Origin: Methylotenera oryzisoli_B
Lineage (GTDB): Bacteria; Pseudomonadota; Gammaproteobacteria; Burkholderiales; Methylophilaceae
Assembly: GCA_965613685.1 (NCBI GenBank)
Contig: OZ277031.1
Span: forward strand, 1,612,001-1,676,000
Length of the DNA: 64,000 bases
Direction of reading: 5' to 3'
Shown here: positions 1-7,775 of the stretch, piece after piece
Numbering within the stretch: the stretch's first letter is position 1
Layout of the letters: every line of letters begins with the position of its first letter
The notes under the pieces: model-generated
What the model was told of the DNA's origin: nothing
What the model saw: only the letters and a program-made list of their open reading frames with translations
Databases searched by the model: none
Made by a program: the position numbers and the translations under genes

Positions 1-805
1 TATCCAAGCCGGTTTCCCTTAAGGCTGCCATGCATTTTGCTGACAACACGTCGGTGATGGCCTCTTGAAACTCCCAAGCCAACTCGGGTTTTGCTGTTGT
101 GTTTAAGGGCTGATGTTTATTGACTAAACTTAAGACGGCGGTTTTTAAGCCGCTAAAACTAAAATTCAAATCGCCACTGTTTAACAAGGGCCTAGGCAGT
201 TTAAACAAGCGATCGGCGCTTTGACTTTGGACCTGCGATTGATCCGCTAGCGCAGCTAAAGCCGGTCCGCCCGGGTAACCCAAGCCTAATAATTTGGCAG
301 TTTTATCAAAGGCCTCACCGGCAGCATCGTCCAAGGTGTCGCCTAACAGCTGGTAACGCCCAACGCCATCCACGCGCATTAATTGCGTGTGCCCCCCTGA
401 AACCAACAATGCCACAAACGGAAAAGCCGGCGGATTGTCCTCCAGTAAAGGCGCTAACAAATGGCCTTCCAGATGGTGCACTTGTATGGTGGGGATGCTC
501 AGACTGTAGGCTAAAGAAGCTGCGAAGCTAGTGCCCACTAACAATGCACCAGACAAGCCTGGGCCTTGTGTGTAAGCAATTGCATCAATGTCTTGCAAGG
601 TTATTCCGGCATCCAACAAAACGCGTTCAGTCAATGGCAGCACGCGGCGTATGTGATCGCGCGAGGCCAATTCTGGCACCACGCCGCCGTACTCAGCGTG
701 CATGGCCACTTGGCTATGCAATGCGTGCGCCAACAAACCTTGCTCGCTATCGTATAAGGCAAGCCCTGTTTCGTCACAAGAGGATTCAACACCTAGAATT
801 AACAT
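1..805 (-). CDS. tsaD: tRNA N6-adenosine threonylcarbamoyltransferase TsaD (3' end outside the window)
   Basis: TsaD transfers the threonylcarbamoyl group to A37 of ANN-decoding tRNAs, working with TsaB and TsaE in the cytoplasm. On the minus strand an ATG at 805 opens MLILGVESSCDETGLAL, the N-terminal ASKHA signature of the family. The metal-binding HHLEGH motif and a VSGGHTQL segment follow. About 268 codons are seen and the frame runs off the left edge, so the gene is cut by the window and not broken. It is divergent from rpsU, the usual arrangement in proteobacteria. Identification is certain. Confidence 0.97.
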   Translation of the reverse strand, partial: MLILGVESSCDETGLALYDSEQGLLAHALHSQVAMHAEYGGVVPELASRDHIRRVLPLTERVLLDAGITLQDIDAIAYTQGPGLSGALLVGTSFAASLAYSLSIPTIQVHHLEGHLLAPLLEDNPPAFPFVALLVSGGHTQLMRVDGVGRYQLLGDTLDDAAGEAFDKTAKLLGLGYPGGPALAALADQSQVQSQSADRLFKLPRPLLNSGDLNFSFSGLKTAVLSLVNKHQPLNTTAKPELAWEFQEAITDVLSAKCMAALRETGLD

Positions 806-894
806 GGTTTAAGCGACTTCAAAGACAGTGAAGTGGAATTATTACGTATTTCGCTAATAAATAGTCGAAACCAAACGCAAATGCGTAAAAGTAT

Positions 895-923
895 TTGAAT
901 AAAAACGATTATGCGATTAGAAT
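895..923 (+). promoter_or_regulatory. Probable sigma-70 promoter of the rpsU operon
   Basis: TTGAAT (895-900) and TAGAAT (918-923) are separated by exactly 17 bp in the tsaD-rpsU gap, about 105 bp upstream of rpsU. Both hexamers are one or two changes from consensus. Location upstream of the macromolecular synthesis operon supports it; no experiment is implied. Confidence 0.55.
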
Positions 924-1027
924 AGCCGACTTTTCTCGGTTTCTAACGAGCCACTTGCGATTCAGCACTGGTCGAATTTTAGAAACGCGAATAAATTATT
1001 AATACTGTTGCCTATAAGAGAGATCGA

Positions 1028-1240
1028 ATGTCTAGTGTACGCGTAAAAGAAAATGAGCCGTTTGACGTTGCCCTTCGCCGTTTTAAACGCTTAATCGAAA
1101 AAACCGGTTTGTTAAATGATCTTCGCGCTCGCGAATTTTATGAAAAACCAACATGGGAACGTAAACGTAAAGCTGCTGCTGCTGTTAAACGTCAATACCG
1201 TCGTTTAATGAAACAAACGCTTCCTGCTAAATTGTTCTAA
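1028..1240 (+). CDS. rpsU: 30S ribosomal protein S21
   Basis: S21 is a small basic protein of the 30S subunit needed for efficient initiation. The 70-residue product has the family pattern VRVKENEPFDVALRRFKR, a KPTWERKRK segment and a Lys/Arg-rich tail, at the usual length of about 70. ATG 1028 follows an AGAGAG-type ribosome site. It heads the classical rpsU-dnaG-rpoD macromolecular synthesis operon, here with a yqeY-like gene inserted between rpsU and dnaG. Confidence 0.98.
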   Translation: MSSVRVKENEPFDVALRRFKRLIEKTGLLNDLRAREFYEKPTWERKRKAAAAVKRQYRRLMKQTLPAKLF

Positions 1241-1255
1241 TTTCGTTTTTGCCCC

Positions 1256-1699
1256 TTGTCCTTAAAAGCAAAAATATCTGAAGACATGAAAACCGCAATG
1301 CGCGCTAAAGACAGCGCGCGTTTAGGTGCCATACGTTTACTGCAAGCCGCCATCAAGCAACGTGAAGTGGATGAGCGCATCGAATTAAACGACGCGGACG
1401 TTCTGGCTGCGATAGAAAAAATGCTCAAGCAGCGTCGCGATTCCATCAGCGCCTATGAAGGTGCCAATCGCCACGATTTAGCCGATGTGGAAAAATTCGA
1501 AGTATCGGTTCTGCAAACCTATTTACCCCAACAACTGACTGACGCTGAAGTGGCGGCCTTGCTAGATCAAGCCATCACCGACACCGGCGCAGACGGCATA
1601 AAAGACATGAGTAAAGTCATGGCTGCCATCAAGCCGCTGGTTGTTGGTCGCGCTGACATGGGTAAACTATCCGGATTAATCAAAACCCGTTTAAGTTAA
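1256..1699 (+). CDS. GatB/YqeY domain protein
   Basis: A 147-residue GatB/YqeY-family protein. The domain resembles the tRNA-binding tail of the GatB amidotransferase subunit; the role of the stand-alone protein is not settled. Family features seen are the N-terminal KISEDMKTAMRAKD, LGAIRLLQAAIKQREVDER and the C-terminal DMSKVMAAIKPLVVGRADMG. The best start is a TTG at 1256, only 15 bases after rpsU, with no clear Shine-Dalgarno; the next ATG would cut into the conserved helix. Position between rpsU and dnaG is common in betaproteobacteria and suggests co-transcription. Confidence 0.9.
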   Translation: MSLKAKISEDMKTAMRAKDSARLGAIRLLQAAIKQREVDERIELNDADVLAAIEKMLKQRRDSISAYEGANRHDLADVEKFEVSVLQTYLPQQLTDAEVAALLDQAITDTGADGIKDMSKVMAAIKPLVVGRADMGKLSGLIKTRLS

Positions 1700-1724
1700 A
1701 CCGGTAAAACGGGTCATTAAAATT

Positions 1725-1748
1725 AAGGGGCGATAGGCTCCTTTTTTT
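1725..1748 (+). terminator. Intrinsic terminator or attenuator between yqeY and dnaG
   Basis: AAGGGGC (1725-1731), loop GATAG, GCTCCTT (1737-1743, one G-U pair) and a T run to 1748. It lies 18 bp before the dnaG ATG, so it may act as the partial terminator known in this operon type that sets S21 above primase. Confidence 0.6.
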
Positions 1749-1765
1749 AATTTATACTCACCATT

Positions 1766-3505
1766 ATGATCCCTGAAAGTTTTATCCAAGAACTGCTAAA
1801 CCGCGTTGATGTTGTCGATGTCATAGACAAAAACGTGGCTCTAAAAAAAGCCGGGGCCAACTACTCTGCCTGCTGCCCGTTTCATAATGAAAAATCCCCT
1901 AGCTTTACCGTCAGCCCTAGCAAGCAGTTTTACCATTGCTTTGGCTGCGGCGCGCACGGCACGGCCTTAGGCTTTTTAATGGAGTACCAAGGCTTAAGCT
2001 TTGTGGAGGCCATCAACGAATTAGCCAGATCGGTCGGCATGGTAGTGCCACAAGAAACACGCGACCCAGATAAACCGGCAGCTAAAGTGGTGGTGGGCTT
2101 ACAGGACGCCTTACAACAAGCCGCGCAATACTACAAAGAGCAACTCAAGCAATCCGATCGGGCCATCGCCTACTTAAAAGGCCGTGGCCTGAGCGGTCAA
2201 ATAGCCGCTAAATTTCAGGTAGGCTATGCGCCAGCTGGCTGGCAAAATTTACAAAGCGTGTTTCCCCAATACGACAACGACGCACTGAAAGTGGCCGGCT
2301 TAGTAGTCGAAAACGAGCAAGGCAAACGCTACGATCGCTTCCGCGACCGCATTATGTTTCCCATCCACGATCAAAAAGGCCAGGTGATTGGTTTTGGTGG
2401 TCGCATCATCAACCCCGAAGACACCCCTAAATACTACAACTCCCCAGAAACCCCGCTCTTTCAAAAAGGCCATGAGTTATACGGTTTGTTTTTAGCAAGG
2501 CGTGCCGTACGCGACGTGGGTCGCGTCTTGGTGGTGGAAGGGTATATGGATGTCGTGGCCTTGGCACAGTTTGGCATCGATTATGCCGTGGCGGCATTGG
2601 GCACTGCCACTACGCCGTTTCATATCAGCAAATTAATGCGCCAAACCGACGAAATTGTCTTTTGTTTTGATGGCGATAAAGCCGGACAAACTGCTGCTTG
2701 GCGAGCCGCGATGAACGCTCTACCGGCTTTGACGGATGGCCTGAAACTGTCTTTTTTATTTTTACCCATAGAGCACGACCCCGATTCATACGTACGCGAA
2801 TTTGGCCGAGAAAAATTTGAGGCCGAAATTAAATTGGCCACGCCGCTTTCGCAATACATTTTGATGCATTTAAGTGCTGACAACCCCTTACAAAGCCAAG
2901 AAGACAAGGTGCGTTTTTTAAACGATGCCGAGCCCATCATGCAGCAAATTCAAGCGCCGCGCAGTGCCATGTATTTGCGTAAAAAAGTAGCGGAATTGGC
3001 GCAACTGTCGACCGATGAAATGCAAGCCTTGTTGAAGCTGCCTAACCTAAATAAAACGCCCACGTCAGCCCGACCAAAACTCACGCGCACCACCCATTCC
3101 CTGCACCAACGGTTTTGTTTAACCCTGGTGATGCATCCCGAATTGGCTAGCGCTGCTGATTTAGAGTGGTTGATTGGCGATTCCGCCAATGAGTTGCTGC
3201 TGCAAGAAACCATCGCCATTTGCTTGCAAAATCCGCAAGCCAAACCGGTGGTGATTATGCGTGGATTAGAAGGGCAGATAGACATCACCTTGCAGCGTGA
3301 ATTAGAGCAAGCACTAAACGTGCTCGATGAAACGTTGGATTTAGCACAAGAATTAGCCGGCGCTAGGCAGCAACTGCAGCAACTCTACGCACAGAAAACC
3401 GATCAAGCTTTGCTGGCGAAAATAAGTGAAAAACCCTTAAGCAGCCTGACTGAAAACGAGCGCAATCAACTGAAAAGTTTTGCGAGCAAGCCCAAGTCAA
3501 AATAG
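1766..3505 (+). CDS. dnaG: DNA primase DnaG
   Basis: Synthesises RNA primers at the replication fork and interacts with DnaB helicase. The 579-residue protein has the N-terminal CHC2 zinc finger (CCPFH near residue 36, FHCFGCG-like YHCFGCGAHG near residue 60), the RNAP basic/catalytic core with YKEQLKQ and KGRGL, and the Toprim domain with VVEGYMDVVAL (E then later DGDKAG). A helicase-binding C-terminal domain follows. ATG 1766 is the only start before the zinc finger. Length and order match the family. Confidence 0.98.
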   Translation: MIPESFIQELLNRVDVVDVIDKNVALKKAGANYSACCPFHNEKSPSFTVSPSKQFYHCFGCGAHGTALGFLMEYQGLSFVEAINELARSVGMVVPQETRDPDKPAAKVVVGLQDALQQAAQYYKEQLKQSDRAIAYLKGRGLSGQIAAKFQVGYAPAGWQNLQSVFPQYDNDALKVAGLVVENEQGKRYDRFRDRIMFPIHDQKGQVIGFGGRIINPEDTPKYYNSPETPLFQKGHELYGLFLARRAVRDVGRVLVVEGYMDVVALAQFGIDYAVAALGTATTPFHISKLMRQTDEIVFCFDGDKAGQTAAWRAAMNALPALTDGLKLSFLFLPIEHDPDSYVREFGREKFEAEIKLATPLSQYILMHLSADNPLQSQEDKVRFLNDAEPIMQQIQAPRSAMYLRKKVAELAQLSTDEMQALLKLPNLNKTPTSARPKLTRTTHSLHQRFCLTLVMHPELASAADLEWLIGDSANELLLQETIAICLQNPQAKPVVIMRGLEGQIDITLQRELEQALNVLDETLDLAQELAGARQQLQQLYAQKTDQALLAKISEKPLSSLTENERNQLKSFASKPKSK

Positions 3506-3524
3506 CCTTAAATTCTGCTATAAT
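3496..3524 (+). promoter_or_regulatory. Possible promoter upstream of rpoD
   Basis: A perfect TATAAT at 3519-3524 sits at the dnaG stop/rpoD gap, 78 bp before the rpoD ATG. The -35 region at about 3496-3501 (GTCAAA) is poor. An internal promoter here is a known feature of the operon, but this site is only inferred from the -10. Confidence 0.4.
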
Positions 3525-3602
3525 GTCGGGTTGTAAAAAATCACTTTCATTCTATTAAAACAAGCAGTCAGTAATAGGGTGTGCATAAACTAGAGGTGCG
3601 TC

Positions 3603-5540
3603 ATGGCAAGACCAAAGAAAAGCGATCAAATAGCTGAAAAAAAGAAGGTGGAATTTATAAGCCCGGAAGAGCAAGAAGCTAACGCGGACGAACGACGCTC
3701 GCGTTTAAAAACGCTGATCATTTTAGGTAAAGAGCGTGGCTACTTAACCTACGCCGAAATTAACGATCATCTGCCCGATGACGTGCAAAACTCCGAACAG
3801 ATCGATGGCATCATCGGCATGATCAATGACATGGGCATACAAGTATACGAAGAGGCGCCTGACGCTGAAGTATTGCTGATGTCGGATGCGCCGCCTGCTG
3901 TTACCGATGAAGACGCCGTTGAAGAAGCCGAGCAAGCGCTGGCCACCGTTGATTCTGATTTCGGTCGCACCACGGATCCTGTGCGCATGTATATGCGTGA
4001 AATGGGTACAGTGGATTTACTCACCCGCGAAAGCGAAGTGGAAATTGCACGCCGTATTGAAGACGGTTTGAAACACATGGTGCAGGCGATTGCCGCCTGC
4101 CCAACCACTATCTCAGCTTTATTGTCCTTAGTCGATAAAGTGGAAAGCGACGAGCTCAGTGTGGACGATTTGGTTGATGGCTTGATAGACTCAGACGTCG
4201 GCGCCGTGGATGCAGTGGAATTGGCCAGTGCCGAAGACGACGCAGATGACGACGTGGACGATGACGCAGAAGAAGACGAAGACGGCGCTAAAGCCGCCGC
4301 CATTTCTGCAGAAGCATTGGCCAAACTAAAAGAAGAGGTGGTTAAACGCTTTGCTGTTGTGCGTGCCGCCAACCAAAAAATGACGGCCATTTTGCCAGTC
4401 AGAGGCTCTCAAGATGCTGAATACCAAGCCTTGCTTGCTGAAATTTTAGTTGAACTGACGGCTTTCCGCTTCTCGCCTAAACAGGTCGAAGGTTTGTGTG
4501 ATCAAGTGCGTAATTTGGTTGAAACCGTGCGCGGGCATGAACGTAAAGTGTTGGATTTCTGTGTAGAAAAATCCGGCATGCCACGCACGCATTTTATCAA
4601 GTCTTTCCCAGGCAACGAATGCAACCAAGACTGGTTAGCCGAAGAACTTAAAGCGGATAAACCGTACGTTGAAAAACTAAAACGCTACAACCACTCTATT
4701 TTGGATCAGCAACAACGCTTGATTGATTTAGAAGTCAACGTCGGCATCCCCATTAAAGAATTAAAAGAAATCAACAAGCAAATGACGACCGGCGAGGCCC
4801 GTGCTCGCCGCGCTAAACGAGAGATGATAGAAGCGAACTTGCGCTTGGTGATATCGATTGCTAAAAAATACACCAACCGTGGCTTGCAATTCTTAGACTT
4901 GATTCAAGAAGGCAACATTGGTTTGATGAAAGCGGTGGATAAGTTTGAATACCGTCGTGGTTTCAAATTTTCAACCTACGCCACTTGGTGGATACGCCAA
5001 GCCATTACTCGCTCAATTGCCGATCAAGCCCGCACCATCCGTATTCCGGTGCACATGATAGAAACGATCAACAAAATGAATCGCATCAGTCGTCAAATTC
5101 TGCAAGAAACTGGCGTGGAGCCGGATCCTGCTACCTTGGCTGAAAAAATGGAAATGCCAGAAGATAAGATACGTAAAATCTTAAAAATCAGCAAAGAACC
5201 GATTTCCATGGAAACGCCTATTGGTGACGACGAAGATTCGCATTTGGGTGACTTTATTGAAGATGGCCAAACCTTGGCGCCTGTAGATGCGGCCATTTAT
5301 GCCAGCTTACGTGACGCCACTAGCGAAGTGTTAGAATCCTTAACGCCACGCGAAGCAAAAGTATTGCGCATGCGTTTTGGTATTGAAATGAACACCGATC
5401 ACACGCTGGAAGAAGTAGGTAAACAGTTTGATGTAACGCGTGAACGCATCCGTCAAATTGAAGCAAAAGCCTTGCGTAAATTGCGTCACCCAACGCGCTC
5501 AGAAAGATTGCGCAGTTTCTTAGAAACAGGGCAAGATTAA
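3603..5540 (+). CDS. rpoD: RNA polymerase primary sigma factor RpoD (sigma-70)
   Basis: Directs RNA polymerase to housekeeping promoters. The 645-residue protein shows region 1.1 near the N-terminus, region 1.2 DPVRMYMREMG, an acidic low-complexity insertion around residues 215-228 of the non-conserved region (typical of betaproteobacteria), region 2 with NLRLVISIAKKYTNRGLQFL and YATWWIRQAI, region 3 RIPVHMIETINK, and region 4 with the helix-turn-helix TLEEVGKQFDVTRERIRQIE. The AGAGGTG ribosome site at 3591-3597 fits ATG 3603. tRNA-Ile2 follows 16 bp later. Confidence 0.99.
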   Translation: MARPKKSDQIAEKKKVEFISPEEQEANADERRSRLKTLIILGKERGYLTYAEINDHLPDDVQNSEQIDGIIGMINDMGIQVYEEAPDAEVLLMSDAPPAVTDEDAVEEAEQALATVDSDFGRTTDPVRMYMREMGTVDLLTRESEVEIARRIEDGLKHMVQAIAACPTTISALLSLVDKVESDELSVDDLVDGLIDSDVGAVDAVELASAEDDADDDVDDDAEEDEDGAKAAAISAEALAKLKEEVVKRFAVVRAANQKMTAILPVRGSQDAEYQALLAEILVELTAFRFSPKQVEGLCDQVRNLVETVRGHERKVLDFCVEKSGMPRTHFIKSFPGNECNQDWLAEELKADKPYVEKLKRYNHSILDQQQRLIDLEVNVGIPIKELKEINKQMTTGEARARRAKREMIEANLRLVISIAKKYTNRGLQFLDLIQEGNIGLMKAVDKFEYRRGFKFSTYATWWIRQAITRSIADQARTIRIPVHMIETINKMNRISRQILQETGVEPDPATLAEKMEMPEDKIRKILKISKEPISMETPIGDDEDSHLGDFIEDGQTLAPVDAAIYASLRDATSEVLESLTPREAKVLRMRFGIEMNTDHTLEEVGKQFDVTRERIRQIEAKALRKLRHPTRSERLRSFLETGQD

Positions 5541-5556
5541 TTAGTTTAAAAGTTTC

Positions 5557-5635
<79 letters not shown>

Positions 5636-5642
5636 CTATGTA

Positions 5643-5680
5643 GCGGCTTACATAATGCTTATGTAAGCCGCGACTTTTTT
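5643..5680 (+). terminator. Intrinsic terminator after tRNA-Ile2
   Basis: Perfect 13-bp stem GCGGCTTACATAA/TTATGTAAGCCGC with a 3-nt loop TGC (5643-5671) and T6 at 5675-5680. It closes the rpsU-rpoD-tRNA unit. Confidence 0.9.
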
Positions 5681-5703
5681 AAGGTAGCACAAGGGGGTAT
5701 ACT

Positions 5704-5949
5704 ATGGACGCAAAGCTAATTCTTCAACATTTGAAGAAGCATGGGCAATTAGCCGATTGGGAAATTGCCTCGGCCATGAACCTCACTGTAGCCAGTGTTC
5801 GGGAATGTTTGAGCAAGCTGTCTGCCAAAGGCGATGTTTCTCAATGCACGGTGATTCGTTTTTTAGATGGCAAACCGATAGAAGGCATGCTATGCCGTAT
5901 TGCCGGCACCATCCCACCCAAGGCCCCCGGCAGAAAACCTAACGCCTAA
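5704..5949 (+). CDS. Small winged-helix (FeoC/ArsR-like) protein
   Basis: 81 residues. The first 60 form a helix-turn-helix/winged-helix pattern (LILQHLKKHGQLADWEIASA, then SVRECLSKLSAKGDV), as in FeoC-like and small ArsR-like regulators. Cys residues occur in REC, SQC and MLC but not in the clustered FeoC arrangement. A GGGG-containing ribosome site precedes ATG 5704. It starts 23 bp after the tRNA terminator and is convergent with the hemerythrin gene. Target unknown; no feoAB is nearby. Confidence 0.7.
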   Translation: MDAKLILQHLKKHGQLADWEIASAMNLTVASVRECLSKLSAKGDVSQCTVIRFLDGKPIEGMLCRIAGTIPPKAPGRKPNA

Positions 5950-5957
5950 CCATTAGT

Positions 5958-6449
5958 CTAATCAATCGACTCCTGTTTGGTTGATTCAATAAACGGATCG
6001 TCAAACTGACGGTCGTGCTCATCAAATATGCCGGCGATTTTTCCATAAAAGAGCCGATACACTTCTGCGGTATTGCTCTTCTTAGTGACGGAAAAATAGT
6101 TATCCGCTAAGCCTTGCAAGTTTTTCATGATGTCTAAATGGGCTTGCCTATGGACACGAAAATAATCGTTATTCTCGCTAATTTTAGGCCGGCTCAACAT
6201 GATGCTTTCTTCATGATCAAAGTGCCTTCCGGCTAAATCAATAATGTGAAATAAGAAAGAAGGCATGCGCCCCTGACAAGACGTTTGCTGCTCATTGGCA
6301 CAATCTGGTGCGTCGTAATCAGGCAACAAGCTGCAGGCACAGGCGTCATGCAAATCAGCTAGGTATTTTTCAAGCTGCTTATGCTCTCTTTTGATCATCG
6401 CATAATCGCTTGGGGCTAATTTATTAATTGCTTTGCTGTGCACTAACAT
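5958..6449 (-). CDS. Hemerythrin-like metal-binding protein with a cysteine insertion
   Basis: 163 residues with the di-iron four-helix signature in order: H in REHKQLEKYL (helix 1), HFDHE (HxxxE, helix 2), HRQAH (HxxxH, helix 3), HDRQFD (HxxxxD, helix 4). Such proteins bind O2, NO or iron. Between helices 1 and 2 there is an insertion with four cysteines (CAC, then C and C within 21 residues), which standard hemerythrins lack; a second metal site or disulfides are possible. No signal peptide is visible, so it is probably cytoplasmic. It lies just downstream, same strand, of a small zinc-ribbon-like gene. Confidence 0.85.
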   Translation of the reverse strand: MLVHSKAINKLAPSDYAMIKREHKQLEKYLADLHDACACSLLPDYDAPDCANEQQTSCQGRMPSFLFHIIDLAGRHFDHEESIMLSRPKISENNDYFRVHRQAHLDIMKNLQGLADNYFSVTKKSNTAEVYRLFYGKIAGIFDEHDRQFDDPFIESTKQESID

Positions 6450-6492
6450 GTTTTATCACCTTTCGGATTCATGGCAAGCATAGAGCGCTGCA

Positions 6493-6720
6493 TCAATCAA
6501 AATCATCCGCGTCATGACCAACTGCATCAACCGATGCCGCCTGCTTTGAAGCTTGGTAGCCTGTTTCAGTTAATTTTATGCGATAGGGGCAGGTAGCAAG
6601 ATGGCCTTCTAATCTGCCATTAATCACCGTTGTTTCTATTTTGCAATAGGCACAGCGGTAGCGATGCAATTGGTCTTCAAAGTGCTCTTGCGGGTAGTCT
6701 ATATAAAACAATTTTTTCAT
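6493..6720 (-). CDS. Small zinc-ribbon-like protein, function unknown
   Basis: 75 residues; not a family I can name. Visible are CAYC near residue 23 and HLATC near residue 40, a C-x2-C...H-x3-C pattern that could hold one zinc, and an acidic C-terminus (HDADDFD). ATG 6720 is followed by a basic start MKKLFYIDY. It is upstream of and co-directional with the hemerythrin gene (43 bp gap) and downstream of the mshN-like gene. Coding status is likely from length, start and motif. Confidence 0.6.
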   Translation of the reverse strand: MKKLFYIDYPQEHFEDQLHRYRCAYCKIETTVINGRLEGHLATCPYRIKLTETGYQASKQAASVDAVGHDADDFD

Positions 6721-6744
6721 TATGCCCTGGCTCCTAAGCTTTGG

Positions 6745-7770
6745 CTATTTTAGCGCTTGCATTCTCGTTTCTATTAATTCTTTGCTTAGGCTATCACTAG
6801 CCGATGGCTTGAGCAACTCTAAAGCGCGGGCGTATTGTTGAAAAGCCAGCGAAGGTTGACCCATATGCTCCAAACTCACGGCCAAATTAAAGGCATACTC
6901 AGCATGATGGGGGGCGAGCTGACTGGCATCAAAATACGCCGCCTCAGCGGCTGACCACAAGCCTTGCCCTGCATACAAATCGGCGAGTGCCGCATGCAGA
7001 TAGGCTGCTTTTGGTTGGCCTTGCAATAAACTTTTAATGTGGCTTTCTGCATACGCCTTATCTTGCATAGGCAGAGTAGCCAGCAGTGCCAACGCGTTAT
7101 TTGGTGCCACCGCCAGGACTGATTGATACCAAACCGCCGCCTCATCTTGCTGGTCTTGGCGCTGTGCAATCACTGCCATGCCCAACATGGCATCCACATT
7201 AGCGCTGTCACTGTCCAGCACCTGCCTATAGTGGCTCTCTGCACTGGTGTCGTCGCCATCTGCATAGGCTTGATAGGCCTGCATTAAATTGGCATGCAAT
7301 AAGGCTGAGGAATACTGCACCGTCAGGCGCAAGCTTGGTAATTTAGTTGATGCTTTAACTGTGGTGTTGCGTTTGCCGGATTGTTTAGTCTGCGATGGTG
7401 GGCCTACGCGTTCTGCTTGTTCAATTTTTGCCACGGGCTTATGCACCGTGCTTGCAAGTGTATCAAAAGTGGCCGTATCGGTGGCCATGGTTTTCACAGA
7501 GGTCTCATCATCACCAGCCTTATCTTGCGTATTGGCAGGGCTGGGTTCGTCGGCTAGGGCGCTGGCTAAAAATGCATCCGTCAGCGGCAAGCTGGGCTTC
7601 ACTGGTGTCGGGATGGATTGCTGCGCTTGGGCTAACAAGATTAGAGTTGCTAGTGACTTTTGCATATGCTGGTGGGCATGCCAAGCAAGGTAGCCAAACA
7701 ATAAAAAAACCAGCAACCAAACTGCCGTAAATAGCTTACTGGGGGCAAACATTATATTGCCTAGGAGCAT
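6745..7770 (-). CDS. MshN-like TPR protein of type IV pilus (MSHA) biogenesis
   Basis: 341 residues: one membrane helix near the N-terminus (VWLLVFLLFGYLAW), a low-complexity linker with basic stretches, and TPR-like repeats over the last ~180 residues (AYADGDDTSAESHYRQVL, LLGMAVIAQRQDQ-type helices). This is the plan of MshN. It starts 5 bp after the mshL stop, so the two are an operon. An internal ATG at 7752 would place the membrane helix nearer the N-terminus; neither start has a good ribosome site. Assignment as MshN rests on the mshL neighbour more than on sequence. Confidence 0.7.
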   Translation of the reverse strand: MLLGNIMFAPSKLFTAVWLLVFLLFGYLAWHAHQHMQKSLATLILLAQAQQSIPTPVKPSLPLTDAFLASALADEPSPANTQDKAGDDETSVKTMATDTATFDTLASTVHKPVAKIEQAERVGPPSQTKQSGKRNTTVKASTKLPSLRLTVQYSSALLHANLMQAYQAYADGDDTSAESHYRQVLDSDSANVDAMLGMAVIAQRQDQQDEAAVWYQSVLAVAPNNALALLATLPMQDKAYAESHIKSLLQGQPKAAYLHAALADLYAGQGLWSAAEAAYFDASQLAPHHAEYAFNLAVSLEHMGQPSLAFQQYARALELLKPSASDSLSKELIETRMQALK

Positions 7771-7775
7771 GATGA

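Noticed and set aside
3767..4390. Long minus-strand open frame (207 codons) within rpoD.
   Set aside because: It is Ser/Ala-rich low-complexity antisense of the acidic region of RpoD, a shadow frame.
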